From Clavelina lepadiformis (taxonomy: Eukaryota; Chordata; Ascidiacea; Aplousobranchia; Clavelinidae), in contig NC_135240.1 in NCBI RefSeq assembly GCF_947623445.1, forward strand, positions 5,952,001-6,016,000: 64,000 nucleotides of DNA. The letters are read 5' to 3'. Below are positions 21,901 to 32,753 of the stretch, one piece after another. Position 1 is the stretch's first letter; every line of letters begins with the position of its first letter. Both the position numbers and the translations under genes were made by a program. The notes under the pieces were generated by a model. That model ran no database searches, was not told the DNA's origin, and saw nothing but the letters and a program-made list of their open reading frames with translations.

Positions 21901-23460
21901 ATGAGCTGGAATGTAATCGAAAAGTTTACGGAGCACGTAGCTCTGTACGGTACGGTCTGGGGCCAAGCATGGTACCTCTGCGTCTTCGTTTTCCGCCTAA
22001 TCGTGGTCCTGACGATAGGTAGCGCGGTTTACAGCGATGAACAATCCGCTTTTCGATGCAGCACGAAAGCGCTAGGATGTGACAACGTCTGTTACGATAG
22101 ATTCGCCAAGATCTCGCACATGAGGTTTTGGGCCTTCCAGCTTCTCACCTTGCTGACTCCGGTCATCTTGTTTCATTTCTACACTCTCTACGTCCAAGGC
22201 CAGATCGAGAAGCTGAAGATTGACGAAGATGAAAAAGTGAAAGCGCAAGAAGAGGCGGAGAAAATCCAAGAGGATTCTACCCTGCCCAAGTCCATACTAA
22301 AAGGAGGAGACACAAAGTGGGGACTTGTACGGGAGGACATCCAAAAGAAGATCAGGAGACGTAGAAAAAGTATCGGAAGAGTAAAGGAACGTCAAGTCTA
22401 CGATAAAACCAAACTGGAGAAAATTATCCTGACGAAAGGAATCCGTATCGGTTACTTATTATCGGTTGTCTGCAGGATTGTCATAGAAATCGTATTTCTT
22501 TATTTGGCGTACGACTTGTTCCGCTTCGCCGAATATCCGGAGTCTTACAGCGACGGAAGGGTCGTCTCCGACGGACGGAGGGTGAGCAATCCTGTTGATC
22601 TTTTTTGGATTAGAGTTCCCCAGCTGTACAGGTGCAGTGGGGAAACTGTACGGTGGGCTTGTTACCAGCATATGTTGCCAGGCAACAGCGACGCTTACGT
22701 GCCCTGCTGGGTGTCCAGGCCGTGGGAGAAAACGATAATCTTGCGTTACATGAACACACTCGCTCTTGTGTGCTTGATCTTTTCAGCAATTGAGTTCATC
22801 CAGCTTTGCATTGGGATCGCAATCAAGTATAACAAGAAATTGACATCGAAAAAATCCGATCAGAGCCTCCACTTTCAGTTGGAAGCAGCCAAAGCGGAAA
22901 ATGACTACCGACCAGCACCAACCAATCCTGCGCCTAACACCCAACAACTTCCAGCACCAAGCACTCGACACTCAGTCGATGTATTTCACACCGAGGTGGA
23001 TGCTAAACCAACACTACCGAAAGTAAATAGCGCTCCTCCGGCGTATGGAACCTCCCAAAAAGAACTGTCCAATCCCTTGCTTGACTTCCGCGATGGAAAA
23101 CTTACGCTCGAAAGACTCCGCCATGCTTTGAAAGAGGACGAGGAACAAGAAAGAGATTCCAAAAAGCAATTGGAGGCGCTTTACAAAAAAGGAAGCCATC
23201 TCAGAAATCTAAGAAAACAGGCCAAGACCCAACCTGGGTCCAGTATTCAGTCTCGCCTCCCGTACGGTACCCAGTCTCTGAACCGTCCTAAGAAAATGGT
23301 AAAGACCGGATATGGATCGTTATTCCGCCTGGGAAGCATCTCCTACTCCCAATCGGAGCATGAAGATGACGGAGATGACGGCGGATCAAGCGGAAGCGGA
23401 AGTGATAGCGGAACGGAAAGACAATCCGTTTCCATTCATTCCGATGCTGATCTTGTTTAG
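21901..23460 (+). CDS. Connexin (gap junction protein), copy B, long tail
   Basis: Single-exon coding sequence for 519 residues. The ATG at 21901 gives the canonical start MSWNVIEKF. An acceptor-like TTTTGTCAG 23 bp upstream suggests a spliced leader or 5' untranslated exon. TM1 is at about 22-44. The first loop has C53-x6-C60-x3-C64 with DEQSAFRC and GCDNVCYD. TM2 is at about 76-95. The long charged cytoplasmic loop (about 96-180) is rich in Lys, Glu and Arg. TM3 is near 183-205. The second loop has C245-x8-C254-x14-C269 followed by WVSRPWEKT; TM4 is at about 280-305. The tail of more than 200 residues is Pro-, Lys- and finally Ser/Asp/Gly-rich, unlike the short basic tail of copy A. It contains likely phosphorylation-prone serines (for example SGSGSDSGT) near the end. 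Family assignment is firm; permeability and partners cannot be read from sequence. Confidence 0.94.
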   Translation: MSWNVIEKFTEHVALYGTVWGQAWYLCVFVFRLIVVLTIGSAVYSDEQSAFRCSTKALGCDNVCYDRFAKISHMRFWAFQLLTLLTPVILFHFYTLYVQGQIEKLKIDEDEKVKAQEEAEKIQEDSTLPKSILKGGDTKWGLVREDIQKKIRRRRKSIGRVKERQVYDKTKLEKIILTKGIRIGYLLSVVCRIVIEIVFLYLAYDLFRFAEYPESYSDGRVVSDGRRVSNPVDLFWIRVPQLYRCSGETVRWACYQHMLPGNSDAYVPCWVSRPWEKTIILRYMNTLALVCLIFSAIEFIQLCIGIAIKYNKKLTSKKSDQSLHFQLEAAKAENDYRPAPTNPAPNTQQLPAPSTRHSVDVFHTEVDAKPTLPKVNSAPPAYGTSQKELSNPLLDFRDGKLTLERLRHALKEDEEQERDSKKQLEALYKKGSHLRNLRKQAKTQPGSSIQSRLPYGTQSLNRPKKMVKTGYGSLFRLGSISYSQSEHEDDGDDGGSSGSGSDSGTERQSVSIHSDADLV

Positions 23461-26400
23461 CGAAGTCCTTTTTTAAAATCCGTTCTTTGACAGGTTCTAA
23501 TTCTTGCGCTTGGTTTTCCGTTCGTTACGCTTAGTAGTTTTGTCGTTTTTACGCTTGACTGATCGTGTGACGTTAGGCTTGTTTGAGCCACTTGTCGTGG
23601 CATAGATCGCATTTTGCTTGCCATTTGCTTGTGCTCATATTTCGTCGAACTATTGATAAAGTTAATGATTTAATGTTTTCGACATTTGTGATGAAATAAT
23701 ACAACACTCTGACACTGTGTCTCTATCATACCACTTGCACCGTACACCGTTTTCTGTTAGGCGCTAGGTGGTGCTAATAGTTTGTCAAACTTCTGATTAT
23801 TGATTTTTATTTGACATAATATGACAAAACACTTGTTATTGTTATCTTGACATGCGTTGTTTTACATAACCATTGAAATTTTCTACGTTTCTGGAAACCG
23901 AAATTTGTTACTCTTTGCAAAAAACTCGCATTTTACTTTCAGGACAAATTTGTCCGGATTGTTTGTGAAAGCTGAAAAGGTCTCTTGGAAATTAGATAAA
24001 GATCAATTGTGTTCGCCTGATTTTGTTCCTTTTATTGTAAGGAGTGCTATTTCGGTTCACGGTGTTGCGTAACAAAAAGAATAATAACGTCACCTGGTCA
24101 TCACCTAATAGCCACTTAATCAACTCATAACGTCGAACACTGGTTTCGGATAAAAAGAAATGTTTTTTACCCCGGAGAAGTTTCCAGGTCCAGGTTTTAG
24201 ACAAACTTTTATCCTTTTTTAAATTTTCTGACTGAGCGACTAAGAGGTCAAAAGTTTTAACTTTTGACAAAGTCCATCCAGCACCATCCCGACCCTGACG
24301 ACATCATTTCATCTTTACACGGCATTATGACGTAACAGACACGATTTTTGCACGTGATGTTCACGTCTGATGACGTGAACAACTGAAAGAAAGCCTGAGG
24401 TTTTTTCTTTCGAAAGCAAAGACATGATTGCTGTGCAATTGTTTGAGTTTGAGTTTGTAATATTCTATACCTAGTTCCTGGTCCTACAACCGATAAATAA
24501 TTTGCTAGATAAAGAGCAAGCCATAATGATGGTTTCCAACATAGGGTTTGCACAGTTGCAAATAAATGCGGCAAAAAGAAACCTGAATTTTTTCTTCCCT
24601 TTTTTACCCCACTCACCTTTATCATGCAATGATTGCCAATCCGACGCAACGCGCATAATAATTCTACACAGGGGTTTTATTTTTTATTGCAGGTCCTACG
24701 ATTTAGGAGATAATTCATCTCTGCAGCATCAAGATTTATGAGTTTTTTAGTGATTGTTTGATTCGTGACCGCAATTTACAACTACAATTTACGATTTGTC
24801 TGGCATGCAATGCTACTATGTATATTTTTAGACTGCTGATGGGTTAAAAACGCTTTGAAAGTTTACTCAATCACATAAGCCCTTAGGCAATTTCCTCCTT
24901 CGTTTAACATTTCAAAGCTTGTTAAGTATTTCCAGTAATTATTAATGTGTAATTTTATGGCCATTTAAACGTGAAGGTAAATAAATAGTCTTTGCAAACT
25001 TAATTTTCACTTTAAAACACCTAAATTCAACGTTCGGTGGTGAACTGTACAATCTTCCTAAACGCGTTAAGTAGTTTATGTTTTTAAATATTTAGTCACT
25101 TTATAAATTCAACAGCGAACATTTAGTCCCAAACACAACGGCGCTGGCTTACACGGTCTAAATCATTACGTTGGTTCCTTGACTGACGTGTATTTCAATG
25201 TCACTGACACCATTTTCCACCGTCTTTGGTAAAGGAATAATCCCTCGAGGTAAAAGCTGTTTTTTGCCGGAAATTTGATGCCGACTATGAGGCAGAAGCC
25301 ATGGAATGTTTTTCATCTCGCCCGTTTTTACATATAACACGCATATAGACATGACATGACACGCATGAGTACAATTGAAAAACTTTTTTTATTGCAAACA
25401 CAGAATTATGTCATTAACGGGATACCGTAAGCTAAAAATGTCTTGAATAATTTCGTCAATGCGGTATAAGTAATATTGAAATAAATACCAGAAGTAACAG
25501 TGACTTTCAGGAAAGTCAAGAAACATTCTTCGAAGGTTCATGTTTCGCTGTATTAAAAAATTTAAAATTTTTCAATAAATGCATGATTTTTTGGAGAATA
25601 AAGTGATGATAAATAGAAAAAACACTCTACAACGTTTTGATATGAATTTTTTAGAATATTTTTGTTCTTGTAAAACTTTGAATAAAGTGAAGATAAATTT
25701 GAAATTCTGCGTTGTAAATTGAAATTTGGGTTTGTTTGTAACTTTTTGCTTTTGTTAAAGTTATGAATTTTAGTTTAACACATTTTTATTTCACAAAGAA
25801 AATGTTCCTGGCCGTAAAAAAGTCTTTCGTGATTGTCAAGAGAACTATATAAGTCCACGTCAATATAAGAATCAATAAAACTAAAATCGCGCGGATAAGT
25901 ATCGACCGCGTATTGTCCACCCGCTATACAAATAACAGTGTTAAAGTTAATGCAAAAAATGTAAACTTTATTACCAGCACGACTGATTAAAGGAGATTTA
26001 AATTGTTCCGGTGCTTGAAATAGTTTTCAGAACTTCGGCAGAGTTTTGCCTTTTTCGTAGCCAGTGTTATAAGCAAACATGAAACCTTGAGGTCGTGCAC
26101 CTTCGCGCGTATGGCCACGAGGGACGCGCATGCCTTCTTTCCACCCCTTTTTCTGACCAATCATGTAGCTTGCATGCAAATGAAGGATTTTTGAAACTCG
26201 ACACGCACCAGTCATGCCTCCAACACGAAGTGTCTACAAGGGTGGAACGATAGCTTGCGTTTAACCAATCGCGTCAAATTTAAGCTTTGCAGCCAGGTAC
26301 AGTTGTGCTGACCAATTTTTAATCTGGCTTGAACCAGTTTTGAAAATTCTGTCTATTAGACTTCGGTACGTTTGTTCTAATGATTACGTCACTTTTTGAA

Positions 26401-29400
26401 ATTTATTTAACTGATTGAACTTATCTGCTGATCTCTATGTGAAAACGTTTTACGACCTTGGAGTTGTTTTTGCTAATTGAAGGAAGTACAACCACCCAAG
26501 CCCTAACTTGGTATGCTTTAACTCTTGTTTCACTGTTGTCTTTGTAATTATTATTTTGTACACCTGTTGTTATTTCTTAACTGTAAAAATTGGTTTTGTT
26601 TTGCTCATATGAATGACAAATTTCCACGAAAACAATAATTAGCTGCAAAAGACTTCAAAAAGTTTTAAAATAGTTTCGAAAAGAGTTCAAATTCCGAGTG
26701 GCGCTTAAACACGAACAAATAACAAAGTGCCCTACCCACCCTGGACTCTCGCCTATTCCACGCGCTGCTGGGAAGACGCTCTGGCGTTTTTCATTCGACC
26801 ACTCTGTTTACATTCGCTTGTTACATAATTTCCGCACATTCGTTTTGATGACGTCAATGTCTTTGCTACCCTGGGTGCAAAGAAGCAGCCATGATTGTTA
26901 CGACATGATTGCGTAAAACCCTGGGCCTTACTGCATCTAATGCGATTTCGATTTTGTGAAGCAACGTGCTGCGTCAGCTATAGCAACATTTCATTTGATT
27001 TCATCACATACAGACAATTAATGCTTACTTCAAAAGAAGTTAAACATAAAGTACTTCAGCCATATATGCAGAGGAGGACGAGAGTCGCAAAATCTAACTA
27101 ACCAACTTTACTTAAAGAATGTGGAAGTCTTCTTTGTTCGTTTTTCAGCAACTCCAAACACCTTGCAAGACCCCCTTTGCAAGACGATATAATCAAGGGA
27201 ATGTGAAGCTTGTACCGAAATGTTTAAGCTGCTGTGTGAGACCGGTATGTTATTATACCGATGTGATTTATTTTATGAATTAGCAAACACCGCCGGTGCT
27301 TGTACAATATCCTGTTTTTTAAAACAACCAAATACTCAATCAAAGAATATTGTTATGGGTAATATGGCTGCAATTGGAAACAAGTTAAGTTACCTGGTTA
27401 ATTGCCAGTTTTTAGGCGATTTTTGGTTGTTAGCTGTTTTGGTTTTCGGTGGAATGTTGAAGTTTTCTATGCTCTTTTTTGCGGTCTATGATATTTCTAA
27501 CTGTTTTGTTCACGTTTGCAGTGGAACCGTTTACTTAAACTGTGCGGTAAAATAACGACAAGAATGACGATAAAAAAGTTTGAACAAATTTCATTCCGTT
27601 CAATTGTGAGCAAAGTTCAATGAAAACAAGCCACGAAACACCCATCCCACCTCGAGCCCACGCCTTGCCCAGGCAACCTTGGTGCGGAGTTCTGGCCTTT
27701 TTTATTCGCCCGGCTCTCTCGTTTGTGTTGTTAAATATTCGCTACCTGCTAAGCGCTTTTGATGACGCAAGTTCTCTTTTCGCCCTTTGCTTTAGTGGAG
27801 GAGTCACTGACCTCATTGTTACGACACAATGGTGTCAGTGTGTGATTGATTTCTGCTTTTTATGCTATTCGGTAAGGCTTAGTTAGTATTTGCTCTGGTT
27901 AAAAGCGCAATCCTTTTACTGTCGTAGGCACAGGCAGTTCTCGTTTGAACGAAAATTGAAAACAAAGTGAATAACGGAAAAGATTGGCACAACAGTCACG
28001 ATGTTTTTTGAGAAAAAAATGTTAAAATGTTTGATTTTAAACCCCAAATCGGATAATTTTGAAAGCAAATCGGTAATTTATTAAAATTAAACCTACTACA
28101 ACATTATTTTGACGTCATCATTTAACTAAGTTTCTCCATTTACCTGAACAACTGTCACCATTGGACTTGCTATGTGCGGTGTTAATGGGAATTATCCAGC
28201 AAGGGTTTTATGAGCAAATGGGTAAAGCAGATTTGCTATAAATAGGATTTGTGACTGCAACCGCCACCACAGATTACACAGAGATCGCGTGTTAGCAGTT
28301 TTACGATGAATTTAAAAAGTCAAGTTTATGACTTAGTTACACCCAACAAGTATTTTATCGGCGTTTGCAAACCTTCGTTTACTATCATTCAACTTTGCTC
28401 TTGCGTTCCCTTTGGCATTTAAATCTTTGTCCAGAGTAGTTGTGATTGTCGTTAAACTTTATCGTAACTCGCGCAGTAAAACTGTTTTGGTAGAAAAGGT
28501 TTTTTTGCTATCCACCACAAAAGTAACAAAAGCGATTATTTTGTCATAATAACTTATATTTTTATGCGCCTTAAAAATCCATATGCCACCACCAGAGGGA
28601 GCATTCCATCTTACCATTCGTGCTTTCTTGTCTTGTGGGATCATTTTTTCTTAATTCTTCTGTGAGTGTTGGTTTTACTAAAGCCGCGTATTAATCAATT
28701 TCACGGGGTTTCTTTACTTTAATCCCTGTAGTTTCGTGAAGGCCGCGTAGACACCGATTGAACTTAAACTGGGTCCGCTAATTTCCGACTCCCGCTGTTT
28801 GCCCGGTTAGTCGCCGCCTTTTTAAATTGTTTACTTTTATCTTACCTGATAAGGGCAAAGCAAACTGCATCTGAACTATTTTTAAACCAGCACATTGTGA
28901 CGTCAAGCGACCTTACCTGGTTACGTTGCATTGCACGGTAATTAATTGGGACTTTGTCTCGATTCTGTCATTGTTTCAATATTTCGAACCTTGGGTACAT
29001 TTTGATCACAACGATTCTTCACAAATATCATGTTTCTGTGACGAATTTCATTTCGTCATATCTCCTTCATTACTGTGTTGTTTGCTTAAAACGTTTTACA
29101 ATTATGCTATTATACTTAACGCACGTTTTCCAAGTTAGCACCTTATTATCGTTTTTCGATTATTTTTTTGGTATATATTTATTATTTTTATAAATTTTTA
29201 TTATCGTTTTGACTTTTTTGATTATGTTTTATCAAACATTTGTCAGGCTTATCTGGTCAATATTACTGTATATATTGCCTTTAACTTTGTGGAAGTTGAA
29301 ATCTTTAGCTGAGTTCCAAAATAAATGGGGCTTGGTCGAATTCGTTCTGCAACATTTGCTTGTTAATTAACGTTACATACTGCAGTTTACTTCCAGCATT

Positions 29401-30549
29401 TGTGGTGTCACGGGTCACTGTTAACATGAACAAAAAGCCCACTAGCAGGGATATCCTGCTGGAACCCAGCCGGCCTTCAAGGGTTCTGTGGGGAAAGCAA
29501 ACGAGCCCGCATGCGACTTTGTGGGGACACCAAAACAGTAAAGATCGACTGAAGATTGCCAACAGTAACTCTCAACAACCAAGGACCGACCTGAGGGCAA
29601 ACAGATGCAAAAGCTGACGCTCGATGCAGATAAAGCCTGCCTTGTGGATGAGTTTACCTTTGATCGGTGGGAGAGATAACGATCACCTTCGCACACTTCT
29701 GGAGACACAAACGAGTTTCAGAGTTCAACAGTTTCTGCAATGTGGTGTAACTTCTACTGGACTCACAAACCGAAGCGATTTTTACTGCAAATATCTTGAG
29801 ATATCGCCTAGGAGAGTTAAGATTTAAGGTGGGGGTGTGTGAAGAACTTTGTTACGTCACATGTCTTTTGGTAAAACCTTTTTTTAAACGTTTTGCAATT
29901 ACTCCATTATCCTTCACGTACGTCTCCATGAGGTTAGAACCTTCTTACCATGTTTATCTCTCATTGACCATTTGTTTGGCGCCTTTGCTTCATACAACTG
30001 TTACGTCTGCGTACCTTTTTGGAAGACGTGTTTTTGCGGCCAACTTTGAGAAGAAATGCAACTTCGTCAAAGTTACTCCGCAATACCAGCTTGTCAGCTC
30101 TACACTGAAGTTCACTCACATCTGTTATACTCGTGTGGTTCGCCGGTTCACCGTTGTGTGAGTCCGAAGCCTGCTGGCAGCAGGAAAATTTAATTCACAT
30201 TACAGTTGCACAGAGTGGCTACATATAGCCCCGATAGTAATTCTAATTGTGACGTCAATCCTCCGTCATCGCTCACGATAATTTGACTTGTACCAAAGTC
30301 ACCTTCGAAACTTACTCAATGACTGGAACTGTCAGTTGTTTGTTGAATTATTTTTGGATTTTATCACTTTTATGGCTCGCTGCTTCTTCAAATTCCTGTT
30401 TGAACTTAAATGCCCCGGTTATTTGGGCAAATGCTTTTAGAAAATATTTGCTACGACAGGATTTGTGGTCATACATCCACATAGTGGTGTTTGCAAAACT
30501 TGGTAAAAAGCCGGTAAACAACTTGTTTTTTTGGTTGGACGGTTTAGAG
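23461..30549. other. Gene-poor intergenic stretch
   Basis: About 7 kb with no exon I can support on either strand. Two diverged related blocks lie near 26690-26930 and 27620-27850. A locally GC-richer block at 29400-29700 has overlapping open frames on both strands without a domain. CRE-like TGACGTCA sites and half-sites occur, for example near 26847. Regulatory sequence for the connexins could lie here, but nothing specific can be claimed. Confidence 0.4.
26690..27850 (+). repeat. Two diverged direct-repeat blocks (26690-26930 and 27620-27850)
   Basis: Both blocks share, in the same order, a pattern CYCTGGCSTTTTTYATTCG, then TTTTGATGACG, then ATTGTTACGACA, with unequal spacing. By-eye identity is only about 60 %. 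They could be remnants of an old tandem duplication or two copies of an old dispersed repeat. No protein is evident. Confidence 0.35.
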
Positions 30550-30836
30550 CGGGGGTGTTCAAAGGGCGGATCTCGATCCGGATCCGGATCTTTTCAACTT
30601 TTTGTGTGGATCATTTTTCTCACTGAAACAATCTTGCAGATGTAGCACACTTCACTTTTGACTTTTACAGAGTTATTAATATGTTGTAGGTCCTACAATG
30701 TAGGGTACATTTACATAAATAAAGCACCATAAAAATTAAAGCATGTCCAATATGTTTACTATTCGTATTTAATGGATCATCATGTTGTCAGGTTTGGCTG
30801 TGGCGGATCATAGCAGAAATCATTTGAACACCCCTG
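30550..30836. mobile_element. Short non-autonomous hAT element (MITE), 287 bp
   Basis: Ends are CGGGGGTGTTCAAA at the left and the complement of CAGGGGTGTTCAAA at the right. They are flanked by an exact 8-bp target-site duplication GTTTAGAG at 30542-30549 and 30837-30844. The interior is non-coding; a GGATCCGGATCC-type palindromic patch lies just inside the left end. The terminal sequence CAGGGGTG is typical of hAT elements. Confidence 0.9.
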
Positions 30837-30844
30837 GTTTAGAG

Positions 30845-32753
30845 TGTTCATTTTCTTTCGACACTTGGTAAGACTTTGACTAATGTATATAATGTTAGAA
30901 GTTTTGACACTGATCATTACAGGCGTGACTTGGTTTTGTACTTGTACCCGCAATGATATGTAATATATGATACTGTTTAACAACGTGACATTTCGCTTGT
31001 ATCACGATGGTGGATTCACAGACAGAAATGTCAGGCACTTCCATATAATACGAAGTAGGCAACTGAGTGTTTATGGTGAAGACCTATTTATTTCTACTGC
31101 ATGTACATGCTTGTCTACTTCGAAACAGGAGTACGTTGAACACATTTTGTTGTGTAGCCTAATCTATTTCGCCTTGTTTGCGGTTTGCCTGATGACCTCA
31201 TCCGACAAAACTTGTTTTCCTGACGTTATGAGCCTATAATACATACACGTCACCAACGTAATTTACACCAATCAGATTCATAGACAAAGACAGCCGAGAT
31301 CATAAAATTCTTTGCTGGTTTGTTTGGAAATTTTAAATCAGTCGGTTTATTAGCCCAAGCTTGTCAAAGTCACGAATCAAGGTCAGAAGGCATTCTAAGT
31401 TATTTATAGCAAACGTCGTTTACGGGGAAATTATTAATCGTCTACTGCCTAAACAGCTAAATGTTAAGGCAGCTATTCCGACTTGTTAACCTGTAGACTT
31501 GCTTTCTGAACGTCCAATTCACAAAATGCTACGAAAGTATTTAACGTTAACGACGTTCATCTCCAGCCAGTTTCTAGAATTAGCAGCTTGATATAAATAC
31601 CTCAGACAAAGGCGAAAAATTCTATTTCTCTTGTTTTCATGATTTTACTGTAAACGCATGATGTTTGTTAGTTCTTTTGATAAGTTGGAGACAATGCCGT
31701 ATGACAACTTGCAGAAAAATTCCATTCTCCTAAACTACAACTAGGCTATGCCAATAGTCGTTAAGGTTAAATATATTCTAGCAATAAAATTTACGAGCTG
31801 TTTTGACCATACCAGAGTTATTAGACTCAAAATGCGACAACAAAAGCACGTAGACGAAATTCGAGAAATATGCTTGAATAGAATTGCAAAAAATTATTTT
31901 ACGTGCATCAAAAAAGCGCAGACTCTGGTTTGTCTCCAAATATAACAACTTTGCTCAAAATTTATTGCAGCTTAACTTTGTTTTATAACATGCATTTTTG
32001 GTCACAGGTATTCCATGAGAGCGACAAGTTACCAACTATACAAATTATCTACTTAAAGCATTTTATTGAATCGATTAACAACTGTAGGACTAGCAAATTT
32101 CACCAGAGTTTGATCAGCTCTATTCTCAGTGGAAAAGAATTACGAGTGAGTTGGTCAGGCGCCCTTCTTGAGTCGACCACGTCATCGTGCAAGCTACGGT
32201 TACGTCATCAGCACGCGTCGGTCACAGTTTTTTAGCGTGGATTGAAAGTTATTCAAACTCACCAGAGTTTGAGCAGCTCTATTCTCGATTGAAACGAATT
32301 ACGAGCGACAACAAACAGAGCAAAATTCGGCGCACATGCCGCCCAGGATATTTTGTTTCCTTAACCTTCTAATGTGCGCCAGGGTGAACTATTTCAACAA
32401 ATGTTAGCATAGAACTCGTGGAACCGGTACCATTGCAGGACGATGGAATTCAGCCCTGCGGTTGGCTGTATATAACGAGAGCAACCGCACTTTTTGAGAC
32501 AGTAAGTCAGGCTGCTGCCTAGTGCTAAGGTTTGAAATTGATAGGAGTGTCTGTGTTTGCTGGAAAGCGTCTATGAAAGTGTTTGTTGGTTTGACTAATT
32601 GATAATATAAATGAATTTTGCTGTTATTTAAATGAGATTTTTTTAAAATAATTGCAGAAAATATATTTTTGACCCAAAACCAAACATTGTATTTTTTTAT
32701 TTGATAAACTAAAATAATTCTAACATTTAACAAAAACGACAAAACTATCCATA
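30845..32753. other. Intergenic, repeat-bearing, upstream of the first SLC34 gene
   Basis: No supported exon. Two direct copies of a unit starting ACCAGAGTTTGA (about 50 bp each) lie at 32102-32151 and 32261-32310. Between them is one member of a dispersed repeat (32154-32250) that recurs at 52.3 and 52.8 kb. The promoter of the first SLC34 gene should be in the last few hundred bases. Confidence 0.45.
32154..32250 (+). repeat. Dispersed repeat, copy 1
   Basis: Shares with 52326-52432 the run GAGTCGACCACGTCATCGTGC, then GCACGCGTCGGTCACA and TTTTAGCGTGGAT, at about 85-90 % identity. A third, weaker copy lies at 52797-52938. No coding potential and no clear termini, so the class is unknown. 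Confidence 0.65.

Noticed and set aside
26027-26215. 62-codon minus-strand frame rich in Gly and Arg
   Set aside because: Short, no homologous motif, and isolated in a gene-poor stretch.
29305-29708. Overlapping open frames in a GC-richer block on both strands
   Set aside because: No domain, no splice sites supporting one strand over the other; probably chance or an old repeat.
30283-30645. Plus-strand hydrophobic open frame that resembles a membrane receptor segment
   Set aside because: No upstream start or exon, AT-rich composition makes hydrophobic frames common, and the frame runs into the hAT element at 30550.
23461-32753. Search for CRISPR arrays, operons or bacterial-type defence loci
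   Set aside because: The window is spliced eukaryotic DNA; no regularly spaced repeats or prokaryotic gene clusters are present.
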